Assembly (NCBI GenBank): GCA_041660385.1
Contig: JBAZWJ010000031.1
Coordinates: 1 to 64,000, forward strand
DNA from: DYJE01 sp041660385
GTDB taxonomy: Bacteria > Desulfobacterota > Desulfobacteria > Desulfobacterales > Desulfolunaceae
Length of the DNA: 64,000 bases
Direction: 5' to 3'
Positions within the stretch are counted from its first letter, which is position 1. Each line of letters starts with the position of its first letter. The notes under the pieces were generated by a model, which did no database searches, was not told where the DNA came from, and saw only the letters and a program-made list of their open reading frames with translations. Shown piece after piece: positions 37,707 through 47,109 of this stretch. Made by a program: the position numbers and the translations under genes.

Positions 37707-38918
37707 TCATCCTTTAATTCCTTTTTTGGCAACGGAATCATCATTTATCATCATCAGGGCATCGCAGAAAAATTTGGCTGCCCAGTTCAGGAGTTCAAAC
37801 TGTCCGTATTCGGCATCGAAAGGAAAGCTGCCTTTTACACCGCCAAGAATTCCTGGGTTTTTATGGGTCAAGTTTTGAGTTTTATTAATGAAGTCAATGG
37901 CTTTTCTGGCAGCTGATTTGTATTTCGAATCTGATGTGATTGAATGGGCTCGCAGCCATGCGATGGACGCTTGAGCATCACCGGTAAGGCAGTCCCAATC
38001 AGCTTTTGATGCCCAGTCTTTGTCGAGTCTGCCGGGAATGCCGCCGTCAGGGCGCTGGCAGGCCAATAAAGCATCAAGAGTATTTATTGCAGCTGAAATA
38101 TAGCGGGGTTCGTTCAGAAGAATCCCTGTTTCCAGGACACCCCGGGTTGCATAAACAATAGTGTGCAACAACGGTTTTTCAGGATCGTTAAGACAATTAT
38201 CTGCAAACCAGCCCTTCTGATTTTGTTTTCTTAATGCGTTCTCAATATTTTTGCGGGCTGCCTCACTGTATTTTTTTTCTCCCGTAACATCTCCTAATTC
38301 AGCAAGGGCCCAAGCAACACGGGCATTGTATGTTGTTGCACCTTTCAACGCAAAATTTGAATCTCCACTGTCAAATAATCCGTTTGAATCCTGAACAGAT
38401 ACAAGATAATCCCCCGCTCTTTTTGCAGCTTCAATATATTTTTTTCCGTTTGTCTCTTTGTAGACAGCAAGCCATCCGAAAATTACCTGTCCCGTATTAA
38501 AAACAGCGGGGGTGGGCTTTGCAGTCACAACACTTCCCATAACAGCTCCAGAAGACATTTGTATTTGGATTTCCCAGTCAGCCATGTCCCGGGCTCTCTG
38601 TTTCAGGGAAGCGTCGCTGATAAAATCGGCTGCCACAATCATTGTTGGCATGATATAGCCGGTTGTTTCAGGATAAGAGGCCTGCCACCCCGAAGGTCCG
38701 TAACCTTTATATGAAGCTGACTTATAGGACCGTGACACGCCCTTATCCGGTGTTGAATCCTGGGCAAGACAAAGCCATCTAACTGTTTTATTTAAATGTT
38801 GATCATCTGATTGAGCCATTGATGCAGTGGATGATTCCCGATTTATTTCTTTTTTCGTTTCGCTATCAACGGGCAGATATTTCCAGAATTTATTCAAAAT
38901 AGCATACTTCAAATTCAT
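37707..38918 (-). CDS. Predicted alpha/alpha-toroid protein of the EPS cluster
   Basis: 403 residues, no signal peptide or membrane helix. It has repeated helical hairpins with motifs such as NTGQVIFGWLAVYKET, YNARVAWALAELGD, VLETGILLNEPRYI and GDAQASIAWLRAH, the pattern of alpha/alpha-toroid folds shared by six-hairpin glycosidases, epimerases and terpene cyclases. Several conserved-looking Trp and Tyr residues (YGPSGWQASYPETTGY) resemble sugar-binding sites of uronyl hydrolase/C5-epimerase-like enzymes. I cannot assign a reaction. Fourteen bases separate it from the second capA gene upstream. Confidence 0.6.
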   Translation of the reverse strand: MNLKYAILNKFWKYLPVDSETKKEINRESSTASMAQSDDQHLNKTVRWLCLAQDSTPDKGVSRSYKSASYKGYGPSGWQASYPETTGYIMPTMIVAADFISDASLKQRARDMADWEIQIQMSSGAVMGSVVTAKPTPAVFNTGQVIFGWLAVYKETNGKKYIEAAKRAGDYLVSVQDSNGLFDSGDSNFALKGATTYNARVAWALAELGDVTGEKKYSEAARKNIENALRKQNQKGWFADNCLNDPEKPLLHTIVYATRGVLETGILLNEPRYISAAINTLDALLACQRPDGGIPGRLDKDWASKADWDCLTGDAQASIAWLRAHSITSDSKYKSAARKAIDFINKTQNLTHKNPGILGGVKGSFPFDAEYGQFELLNWAAKFFCDALMMINDDSVAKKGIKG

Positions 38919-38931
38919 GATTCACCTTAAT

Positions 38932-40155
38932 TTATCGTAATACAATTTGAAACATACGACCCCCAAAATAGCTGAGTCCTTTACCCAGATAACACACTCC
39001 ACGCCAGAGATAGGCGAAAACACCTTCTTCCGGTTTTCCTTTTTTTGTTTCATAAAAAAGGGCCTGACCTGAAAGAACGAATTTCAACAAATCCATACGC
39101 ATTCTAAAAATTTGAGGCCAGAATTCCTGGACAACCCAGTCATAACAATTCCTCATATTTCTTTTTATTAATAAAAAACTTATAAATGCAGAAAGATACG
39201 TTTTGAAATGATCTCTGCATGTAAAATAATATTTTTCGACAAGTAAATCAGGGTTCGAAATAACAGATGATAAATAGTCCAGATGTTTTTCAGCCTCGTT
39301 TTTTTTGTCACCGCTCAACAGTTCCGTTTTACCGTTGGCCGTCTCAACGCAAACAACCTGAATACCCTTAATCGCCTTGTTTTCAACGTCAGCAAGAACA
39401 AGCATGCCGATTCTCGATAATGAACTACCAATGGGTTTCATATCAAAAAGAAAATTTCCAAGGCTGTAGGCAATAAATCCATGTTTGTAATATTCGTAAC
39501 CTTGAACCACGTGGGGATGATGACCGATAACAAGATCTGCTCCCGCATCAATCAATGCACGACTCAAACGAATCTGGTCCGGTGCCGGATATTCATAAAA
39601 TTCCGGGCCAAAATGCAGATATGCAATGGTGATATCGGCTTTTTCACTCAAATCGCGAATTGACTGAACTGCTCGTTTTTTTTCAAGCAGCCCGGCTCCG
39701 GGTGAGCCTTTGCCAACGGATGATATTTCCTTTTGCGCCAGGGCAAGGATGCCAAAACAGCACCCGTTTTTTTCAAAAACAATCGAAGTATTGGCTTCAT
39801 CAGGCGTTTTACCGGCACCCAGCCATTTTATTCCATGGGCTTCAAGAATTGAAATTGTATCAAAAAGTCCCCTGTCGCCATAATCCAGAATATGATTATT
39901 CGCCAGAGACGCCACATCAACGTTAAGCTTTTTGATGATTTGAAATGCTTTAGTACTGGCCTTTAAGGTGGGAAAGTGAGACCAATTGGGTTTTTCTGAA
40001 TCTGTAACCGGACATTCCAGGTTGATCAGACGCAGATCTTGGGCCGTAAACAATCCGATGACGTCTTCTTTGAGGATCTCATCGCCCACGCCGTTTTGCA
40101 TTTTCTTATCAATGCCACGGGCTAAGGCAATATCTCCTGTGATAATCATTTTCAT
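38932..40155 (-). CDS. CapA-family metallophosphatase-like protein, copy 2
   Basis: 407 residues (411 from a GTG four codons earlier). CapA motifs: MIITGDIALARG, LINLECPVTD, VASLANNHILDYGDRGL, IAYLHFGPEFYEYP and ADLVIGHHPHVVQG. The C-terminal ~130 residues include a hydrophobic stretch (FKTYLSAFISFLLIKRN) that could contact the membrane. It is clearly a paralogue of 33794-34936 but diverged, so the two probably act on different steps or substrates. It starts just after the flippase stop. Confidence 0.9.
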   Translation of the reverse strand: MKMIITGDIALARGIDKKMQNGVGDEILKEDVIGLFTAQDLRLINLECPVTDSEKPNWSHFPTLKASTKAFQIIKKLNVDVASLANNHILDYGDRGLFDTISILEAHGIKWLGAGKTPDEANTSIVFEKNGCCFGILALAQKEISSVGKGSPGAGLLEKKRAVQSIRDLSEKADITIAYLHFGPEFYEYPAPDQIRLSRALIDAGADLVIGHHPHVVQGYEYYKHGFIAYSLGNFLFDMKPIGSSLSRIGMLVLADVENKAIKGIQVVCVETANGKTELLSGDKKNEAEKHLDYLSSVISNPDLLVEKYYFTCRDHFKTYLSAFISFLLIKRNMRNCYDWVVQEFWPQIFRMRMDLLKFVLSGQALFYETKKGKPEEGVFAYLWRGVCYLGKGLSYFGGRMFQIVLR

Positions 40156-40170
40156 AAGGTTAAACACTCA

Positions 40171-41637
40171 TTACGTTGTTCTGAATTTTAATAAAAATTT
40201 CCTGACCACTGTCTTTTCATCTCTTGAAATAAAACCAAAAAACCAGATGATTGGAAGAAAAAGAAAGGTCAAACCCAGGTCATACAAAAGGGCGTTTACA
40301 AGCGTTTCTGGATGCACGACAAGACTGAATCCATACAAGGCGATGGCGACTAAAAGCATGCCCCCCATTCGCCCCCACTCAAAAGGGATATAAAACAATT
40401 TTCTGCTCACAAAATGCAGAGTGACCACCTTAAACAACAAAGAGAAAAAAGTGGCTACGACGGCTCCCCAGCTACCATAGGTCGGTATCAAAGCGAAATT
40501 CAAGACCAGATTCACTCCACACATGGCAAAATTGACATAGGTCCAGTATTCTGTTTTTTTTTGTACTAAAATACCAAATCCGACATGATTGTCCATGGCA
40601 TAGATGACATAACTTAAAACAATGACCGGGGCGTAGTAACCTGCTGCCCAGAATTCTGGGGTTGCCGCAATTTTGATCACGTCTTGAATCAGGATGGAAA
40701 TCCCCAATCCTGTGAAAACAAGAACAAACCAGAAATAAGTTGCGACACGTGCATAAATGTCAACCGGGGCTTTTTCCTGGTACAAGGCATAGCGCCGGGG
40801 CTCCCATATCTGCATAAACGGAACACGGACAAAATAAAAAACGACATTTCCGAATTTATAGCCAAGACTGTAAATACCTGTTTCAGCGATGGAAAAAAAC
40901 ACTTTGATAAAGTACCTGTCCGAGGCATTGACAATAAGTGATGCAAGATTTGCAGGAATTATGGGGAGATTGAACCGCAACATGTTTTTGAATATAACCG
41001 ATGAAAATAGGGTTCCGACTTTCCATAACAACATCGGATAACAGACAATCGCAAAAAACGCAGCAGAAATAAAATTACTCCAGAACAGCCCCAAAACGCC
41101 CATCTTTAAATAAACGATAAACAAAATATTCAAAGATAATGAAATAACAAGATTCAACAGGGAAATGACCAGGTATTTAATTGAGAACTCTTTAATTCTG
41201 AGATACGTATACATCAAATGCGTGTGCTGACCAAAAAACAGACCCCCAAAGGCAAGGCAAAAATAAATCCATAGGCCTTTATCATCAAGGACAACGGCGG
41301 AAATATAGGGTGAGATCAGACATAATGCTCCGATAAAAACAAATGACATCCCTGAAACCGCCAGGCTTGCTGTACTGATAACCGTATTTCTATCTTTTGG
41401 GTCTTTAAATTCGTAATAAAAACGGTAGATCCCCCCCGCAATTCCCGTACTGATTATTATCCCGCATATTTCAATGGACAGACCCACCAGTTCGTTGATT
41501 CCATATCCTTCAGCCTTAAGATATAATGTATAAACAGGAATCATGATAAAACCGACCAGTCGGCTTAAGACCGTTCCAATAAAATAAACGCTCCCATGTT
41601 TAAATAATGTTTTAAGTTCTTTACCTAACGTTGCCAT
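40171..41637 (-). CDS. Wzx-type polysaccharide flippase (MOP superfamily)
   Basis: 488 residues with about 12-14 membrane helices. N-terminal TLFKHGSVYFIGTVLSRLVGFIMIPVYTLYL is the usual MOP/Wzx opening, in which the first helix carries positively charged residues. It flips undecaprenyl-linked repeat units to the periplasm for polymerisation. It is the only flippase in the cluster, consistent with Wzx/Wzy-dependent export rather than an ABC transporter. Confidence 0.9.
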   Translation of the reverse strand: MATLGKELKTLFKHGSVYFIGTVLSRLVGFIMIPVYTLYLKAEGYGINELVGLSIEICGIIISTGIAGGIYRFYYEFKDPKDRNTVISTASLAVSGMSFVFIGALCLISPYISAVVLDDKGLWIYFCLAFGGLFFGQHTHLMYTYLRIKEFSIKYLVISLLNLVISLSLNILFIVYLKMGVLGLFWSNFISAAFFAIVCYPMLLWKVGTLFSSVIFKNMLRFNLPIIPANLASLIVNASDRYFIKVFFSIAETGIYSLGYKFGNVVFYFVRVPFMQIWEPRRYALYQEKAPVDIYARVATYFWFVLVFTGLGISILIQDVIKIAATPEFWAAGYYAPVIVLSYVIYAMDNHVGFGILVQKKTEYWTYVNFAMCGVNLVLNFALIPTYGSWGAVVATFFSLLFKVVTLHFVSRKLFYIPFEWGRMGGMLLVAIALYGFSLVVHPETLVNALLYDLGLTFLFLPIIWFFGFISRDEKTVVRKFLLKFRTT

Positions 41638-41706
41638 ATAAGTATTTTATTCCTGGCTTCTATTTGAAAAGTTCAAAAAGTGGGTTCACCCAATCAATTA
41701 TCAGGG

Positions 41707-43488
41707 TCAAAAGTTATTCCGCTGATAGAATTGTTGTAAAAACAGTATCCGATGCAAATAATTCACCAAATACTGTTTTCGCTTCACTTTATTGAATATG
41801 GAGGATATCGTTTCATTATCAAAGACTTCTGGAATATAATTCTTCCCAGCAAACAAATCCTTGAACGCATCCAGTCCTTTTTCATGTAAAAAATAATAAT
41901 CTGCCTGGAACGGATAATACTTGATTAATCCTTGAGACGCTGAAGAAAGACGTGAACGAAACCGACCATATTTTTGATCCATTTTTTCCAGCGCCGTTTT
42001 TTCTCGATTATTGTAAGAATCTTTGTATCGTACCTTCATCACATCCGGGAACTCTTTATTTAATAATGTGGTATAAATCAATCCTTTTCTGAGCTTCAAG
42101 TCCAGGCCAAATCCAAAATCCATCAGATCATAATTGAAGCCCGGTTTAAATACATAGCAATAATTTTCCCGTGACAAATAAGATTCACTGACATAGCGGC
42201 GCAGTCTCCCTGACGCATAGCATTGCTGACTCTTCGCAACACCATCGCAGGTTTCGTAACCGGCCAGGACGCCACTGTAAAATGATCGCATCAAGAGATC
42301 CAGCGACTGCCTGTCCATGGAATGTGAAAAACTTTCGACAAACTGAACCGCCCCCCCGTATGTTTTCAAAAAACGTTTAAAATCAAAATCAATGTATATA
42401 TACGCATAGTTAAAAAGAATATCCATGTAAACACCATCATAGATAGCATTATATTGAGGATTCTCTTTAAAAAACCTTGAAAACAAAGGCGCATAAAAAT
42501 ACTGATTCACAACCGAATGATTCTGCTGCTGACGTATCATTTGCGTCAGCCCTTCACGAAATGATGGGGATTGAATTATTTTCTTGGAAAAGAAAGCGGG
42601 CTCCCCCTTGAGTATGTTGCAGACCTTCGCTGCAATGGTTGTTTCATCACCAAAATCATAGGTTATTGTTTTTATTTTTTGTTTTCGGGCGATAAAGCAG
42701 GCAATGGCTCGTGAGTCCAGACCGCCGCTCAAAGGAATGACAGAGTGTGATTCAAGGGCATGCAGCTCGTCAATGGCGCGTTGCATTTTTTCGTTAAATA
42801 CATTGATTGTGTCCTGGTCAAGAATCGCCTGTTCGCCTTCCTGTTTTGGCATCGACCAGTATGATTTCATTTCAATCGGAAAATGATCGGTTGTTGACCT
42901 TCTAAATACCGTAGCGGCAGGAAAACGTTTAATATCTTCAACCAGAGTACTGTTATCGAGAAAAAAGCCTGAGACAAGAATCTGGATCACACCGTTAATA
43001 TCCTTATGCCGCTTGACCAAGCCGGAGTCCATAAGGCCTGAAACACTGGGGCCAAAAAGGAACATCTCCTTATCGTTGTGTGTATAACAGTTTTTACTGC
43101 CCATCCTGTCTGAAATAATGAAGAGTTCACCGTTGCAATATATCACACACAAAAAAGAGCCTTCGATTGAAACCAGGCAATCCGGTCCTTGCGTCAGAAA
43201 AGCCGTTAGAATACGATTGATCATCTCCTCGGCCCAATACAGTTTCTTTTCTCCCTTGAATTTTCCATACCCTGAAAATCCGACCAAACAATTTTCCGAT
43301 ATTTTATGTGAAAGGTCCTTATTGTTTCCGTTTGCCCGACCTATCAACCCCAAAGTCATGTTATCATGTGTTAACACGCTTAACGAGTAATCGCTATTTT
43401 TTGGATCAACCATGCGCCGAAGGGTCTGTTCCCGGACATGTTTGTCGACTTGATTCTTGAAACTGAAAATACCTGTTAATCCAATCAT
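41707..43488 (-). CDS. Asparagine synthase-like protein lacking the glutaminase cysteine
   Basis: 593 residues. An N-terminal Ntn-type glutaminase-like domain (about 1-220) is followed by an ATP-pyrophosphatase domain with the PP-loop VIPLSGGLDSRA near residue 250. In AsnB the mature protein starts with Cys, the glutamine-attacking nucleophile; here it starts MIGLTGIFSF, with isoleucine in that place and no nearby cysteine. The domain should not release ammonia from glutamine. The synthetase half may use free ammonia or another amine, forming an amide on a carboxyl group such as a uronic acid. AsnB relatives are common in exosortase-linked EPS loci. Confidence 0.85.
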   Translation of the reverse strand: MIGLTGIFSFKNQVDKHVREQTLRRMVDPKNSDYSLSVLTHDNMTLGLIGRANGNNKDLSHKISENCLVGFSGYGKFKGEKKLYWAEEMINRILTAFLTQGPDCLVSIEGSFLCVIYCNGELFIISDRMGSKNCYTHNDKEMFLFGPSVSGLMDSGLVKRHKDINGVIQILVSGFFLDNSTLVEDIKRFPAATVFRRSTTDHFPIEMKSYWSMPKQEGEQAILDQDTINVFNEKMQRAIDELHALESHSVIPLSGGLDSRAIACFIARKQKIKTITYDFGDETTIAAKVCNILKGEPAFFSKKIIQSPSFREGLTQMIRQQQNHSVVNQYFYAPLFSRFFKENPQYNAIYDGVYMDILFNYAYIYIDFDFKRFLKTYGGAVQFVESFSHSMDRQSLDLLMRSFYSGVLAGYETCDGVAKSQQCYASGRLRRYVSESYLSRENYCYVFKPGFNYDLMDFGFGLDLKLRKGLIYTTLLNKEFPDVMKVRYKDSYNNREKTALEKMDQKYGRFRSRLSSASQGLIKYYPFQADYYFLHEKGLDAFKDLFAGKNYIPEVFDNETISSIFNKVKRKQYLVNYLHRILFLQQFYQRNNF

Positions 43489-43510
43489 TTACCTAACCTT
43501 TGCGATGCTA

Positions 43511-44767
43511 TTATGGGGTTGTTTGAAAATTCCGGGTTATAACCACCACAACCCCTGCAAGAAAATACCAGAAAAAAATATAAAGACTGTGTGAACCCAT
43601 TCCCAAAACTAGCCGCACAATCGTAGCAACAAGAACCGCTTTGCAGATATTGCCGACCATGGGGTCGTCTGTGTATTTTTTCATTAATGTGTGGGCTTTC
43701 AATACATAATTTTTTAAAAACTTATAACTTGCAATGACACCCAGGACGCCAAGATCTCCCATGAGTTCACCATACAGGTTATGGGCCCAGAGTCCCCATC
43801 CAAACCAGGCCCGCCGCGCAACAGGATAGCATCCGGGCCCAACGCCCAGAATGGGTCTGTTGAGCAACATCTGGAAGCCATGGCTAAGACCCGAAATACG
43901 TGAATTTGCGGATGAATCTGTACTACCAACAACCTTGACGCTTTTCATAAAACTTAAGTAATCTGGATTGATGATAACAATAACGGCAATGGCCACCAGC
44001 TCGTAAAACACCATCTTCAACTTATTGTCCGCAAATACGATCCAACAGACAAAAAAAGTGGCAAGACCGAAAAAACCGCCCTTTGAACCGCTCACCACGA
44101 CCCCGGCAAGCAAAACGATGAACAGGACAAAACCGAACAATTTTATTATCTTATTCCTGTGGCACGCCCCGACATACCAGGCCACAGCCAGGGCTTGATT
44201 GCACATATTGGCTAAGGCCACATGCCCTGAACCCATACCGGAATCTGCCACGGCATAGGTCATTCGTGAGCTTTCATCCATGGATTCAACCAAATTCCCT
44301 GACATGTAGTTGAATATTGCTTCGTAGGCAATGATGGATGTGAGCATACAAAAAACAATCAGCAACACTTCACAATCCTGAACTGAATCTGTAAGACAGA
44401 CAACCATAATAAAAAAAAGAAAGATTTTTAAAAAATCGTTCATCCAGTTCCAGGACACCGAAAAATCCATGGCTTGCACCATAGAGAGCGTCATGACGCC
44501 AAACAGAATGCACATCCATTTGATCACCATATCTTCCGTATAATCCATCCTGCTTATCTTACCGGATACAAAAATAAAAAGTATCACAAGAACCCCTACC
44601 AGCATTTCGATTCGATACGTTGCAAGGGTTGGATAATACAGTCCGGGCCGAAGCATCATGATCATCAGATACGACACAACACCCCAGAATGGTCGTTTGA
44701 GCATGCCGACAAATGAACAAAGGGCAAATATGGTCAAGATCAACCGGATCGACTCAGGAGAGGGCAT
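43511..44767 (-). CDS. O-antigen ligase/polymerase-type membrane protein (exosortase-associated type)
   Basis: 418 residues with about 11 helices and the Wzy_C/WaaL pattern: VVVSGSKGGFFGL, then a periplasmic loop with NSRISGLSHGFQMLLNRPILGVGPG and the histidine motif WAHNLYGELMGDLGVLG. The N-terminal SYLMIMMLRPGLYYPTLATYRIEMLV resembles the putative O-glycosylation ligase family associated with exosortase A systems. It either polymerises the repeat units or transfers glycan to proteins. The ATG at 44767 has GAGAGGGG upstream and overlaps the aminotransferase-like gene by 14 bases. Confidence 0.85.
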   Translation of the reverse strand: MPSPESIRLILTIFALCSFVGMLKRPFWGVVSYLMIMMLRPGLYYPTLATYRIEMLVGVLVILFIFVSGKISRMDYTEDMVIKWMCILFGVMTLSMVQAMDFSVSWNWMNDFLKIFLFFIMVVCLTDSVQDCEVLLIVFCMLTSIIAYEAIFNYMSGNLVESMDESSRMTYAVADSGMGSGHVALANMCNQALAVAWYVGACHRNKIIKLFGFVLFIVLLAGVVVSGSKGGFFGLATFFVCWIVFADNKLKMVFYELVAIAVIVIINPDYLSFMKSVKVVGSTDSSANSRISGLSHGFQMLLNRPILGVGPGCYPVARRAWFGWGLWAHNLYGELMGDLGVLGVIASYKFLKNYVLKAHTLMKKYTDDPMVGNICKAVLVATIVRLVLGMGSHSLYIFFWYFLAGVVVVITRNFQTTP

Positions 44768-46052
44768 TTGAATTTCCCCTCTCCTTGGTGGCAAAGTCTT
44801 CTACACATCGGCAGAGTAACTGGAACATCATGTCATTAAAATAAGGTTCGATAGGGATATGCACAAGTTTATCCCAGATATTTTCGGTTCTGGATAATGG
44901 ACTGTCGGTCTTTTTATAACCGTAATTTTTGATCAAATGAATGGGGGTGTAAAGATTCTGCAACTCAAAACCATGGTCTGCAAGGTGTTCTTTAAATTTA
45001 TTCTGGGGATTGTTTGAGTCCAGTGAAATCATCACAGGATATTTTGTTGCGACATGCAGCGTGGCATCATGATGAACGATGTCCGCCGAAAGAATGATAC
45101 AATCTGACAGTCTTGACAGAATCAAGGTATCAAGCGTTTTCTTCCGTTCCATCCTTATGTGCAGCATGGTGTCAAGTTTTTTAAGTTGTTTCAACCCGAG
45201 GGCGGCGTCAACATTACACATCGAATAGATTGTCTCGTTTTTGCCATTCAGGTCTTTGAAACAAAACTTCAAAAAAGGGTAAAAAGGAAGTGTAAACCGC
45301 CGCCAGCGTCTGAATACAAGCCAGTAAACCGTCTTTCTGAACTTTTTCCAAACGGGTAACAGGCTTGTTAGGAGGCATTCAATCCTTTTGGCAAGGTCTT
45401 CATTGTCGGTGATCATCAATCCGCCCCCGGTAGCTGTCATGGTTTTTCCCGGCCCGAAACTGATAATCCCGGCATCACCAAAAGTGCCCACAAGCTTTCC
45501 GTTCAGCCTGGCTCCGAATGACTGGGCCGCATCATCTATTAATAAAATTTCAGAACGGATATTCCGTTTTATCAGCTCATTTTCAAGAACATCTATATGG
45601 CCGGGATTTCCAAACATATGGGGGAATATAATGGCCTTCACCTCAGGATTGATTAGTGTGAGGATATGCTCGACATCCGGGTTGTAATCATCACCGATAT
45701 CACAAAACACTATTGTCGCGCCGGAAGCAACAACTGCCTGTGCTACGGTTTCGCAACAATAGGACGGCATGATGACTTTGTCACCATCGCCAATGTTTCC
45801 TGCCCTTAGCGCTGCCAGAATGGCTTCACGACCGCTGTTAAAACCGAAAACATGGGGTTTCCCTGTTTTTTTCTTTATCTGTTCATACAGTTGTAAACAC
45901 TTTTTCCCATGGACGATGCGGCCGGATAGTACACAAAAAAAAATGGCAAGATGCTCCGCCAGTCCCCAGGCTGGGACGCAATAAGGTACCTTGTAAAACT
46001 CTCTGAAGAACCGTCTGGTTCTATTTATTATTTTCTCAAAAAAGTATTTCAT
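44754..46052 (-). CDS. DegT/DnrJ/EryC1/StrS-family aminotransferase-like protein
   Basis: 432 residues, PLP fold type I. FGFNSGREAILAALRA is the phosphate-binding start, MPSYCCETVAQAV binds cofactor and substrate, LIDDAAQSFGA carries the aspartate (173/174) that pairs with the pyridine nitrogen, and FGPGKTMTATGGG holds the Schiff-base lysine (Lys203). Most relatives aminate nucleotide keto-sugars. The first 60 residues are an N-terminal extension with basic and hydrophobic segments. Substrate unknown; no matching sugar dehydratase is visible in the window. Confidence 0.88.
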   Translation of the reverse strand: MKYFFEKIINRTRRFFREFYKVPYCVPAWGLAEHLAIFFCVLSGRIVHGKKCLQLYEQIKKKTGKPHVFGFNSGREAILAALRAGNIGDGDKVIMPSYCCETVAQAVVASGATIVFCDIGDDYNPDVEHILTLINPEVKAIIFPHMFGNPGHIDVLENELIKRNIRSEILLIDDAAQSFGARLNGKLVGTFGDAGIISFGPGKTMTATGGGLMITDNEDLAKRIECLLTSLLPVWKKFRKTVYWLVFRRWRRFTLPFYPFLKFCFKDLNGKNETIYSMCNVDAALGLKQLKKLDTMLHIRMERKKTLDTLILSRLSDCIILSADIVHHDATLHVATKYPVMISLDSNNPQNKFKEHLADHGFELQNLYTPIHLIKNYGYKKTDSPLSRTENIWDKLVHIPIEPYFNDMMFQLLCRCVEDFATKERGNSNALS

Positions 46053-46077
46053 GGGGCTGAAAGCATCTGATTCATTA

Positions 46078-47109
46078 TCATGTCATTGATTTTAATTTTT
46101 TTACAAATGAATATATACGATGGTGGAGGGGCCTGAGGATAAGTTTTCCTTTAAAACAAGGATAAACCTGCGGAGAAAAACGATGTTTGAAATGATAAAG
46201 CCCTGATTGTTCCAATGGCGAACCGTTCAATTCACCTTCAGATAAACCTCCAAAATTAAAGAGCGTGCATCCTTCCTTTTGATAATCTGTGATGGATGTC
46301 CATAAAATCAGGTCTGGAGCAGCCATTTTCAGCCCGGTGTCACTGGCTGAGCTTAACATATAATAGACCTGTTTGTTGAATGCCACGAAAAAAGCGCCTG
46401 CAACAACTTGATCATCACTGTATGTTAGGTAAAGCCTGCCAAGTCCGGAATCAACCAGATGTTTCTGCATCCGGTTGTATATTGAGTTTTCTCCAGGTGC
46501 TGGGTATGGAATGCCCTGGCGCGTTTTTCTTTCGTATGTGTCCACAGCCAGTTGCCTGAATTTAAGAAGCTTGTCCAACCCCTTTTCGTTCACAACCCTC
46601 AGACCTTCTTTCTGGCCTTTTCTTATCAGGTTGCGCTTTTTGCTGTGGAGTTTTTCCCATAGTTCTTCTTCCGTTATCCCGATGTCGAGAACAAATTCCC
46701 ACCTTCTGCTGCTTGAAAACCCGATCTCAGGAATCACATCACTTTCACATGGAGTTCCGAATGAATTCATGGAGAGAACAACGATATTGTTATTCTTGCA
46801 GTACTTATGAATCTCGTATGCCATCACTCTTGTATTGTCCGGGATACTGGCAGCCGCCATGCTTCCAAACGATAGAGAGCTGAAAAACCTGATACCCTTT
46901 TTTTTTTCGGTTAAAAGGCCGAACGAAACAGCAATAATGTTTTCGGATTTGTCTTTCAAACGAAAATATAAAGGTGTGGCAGAATTATTTTCAGCACTGT
47001 AACAACTCCAAGTGTAAGTATGAAGGCTGTTTCCATTTAATCGAATTACATCTTTGTCCCAGTCTTCAGGATTGACTTGAGTTGAGACAGACAGCTTATA
47101 TAAAGTCAT
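46078..47109 (-). CDS. FemAB/GNAT-like aminoacyl- or acyltransferase
   Basis: 343 residues with the double-GNAT FemAB pattern: KLHSKKRNLIRKGQKEGLRV, then RLYLTYSDDQVVAGAFFVAF, then LILWTSITDYQKEGCTLFNFGG and FKHRFSPQVYPCFKGKL. It resembles the FemAB-type proteins associated with PEP-CTERM/exosortase loci. FemAB enzymes transfer amino acids from tRNA to peptidoglycan; EPS-linked ones are thought to transfer acyl or aminoacyl groups to sugars. The start overlaps the stop of the ATP-grasp gene by four bases, suggesting the two act together. Confidence 0.85.
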   Translation of the reverse strand: MTLYKLSVSTQVNPEDWDKDVIRLNGNSLHTYTWSCYSAENNSATPLYFRLKDKSENIIAVSFGLLTEKKKGIRFFSSLSFGSMAAASIPDNTRVMAYEIHKYCKNNNIVVLSMNSFGTPCESDVIPEIGFSSSRRWEFVLDIGITEEELWEKLHSKKRNLIRKGQKEGLRVVNEKGLDKLLKFRQLAVDTYERKTRQGIPYPAPGENSIYNRMQKHLVDSGLGRLYLTYSDDQVVAGAFFVAFNKQVYYMLSSASDTGLKMAAPDLILWTSITDYQKEGCTLFNFGGLSEGELNGSPLEQSGLYHFKHRFSPQVYPCFKGKLILRPLHHRIYSFVKKLKSMT

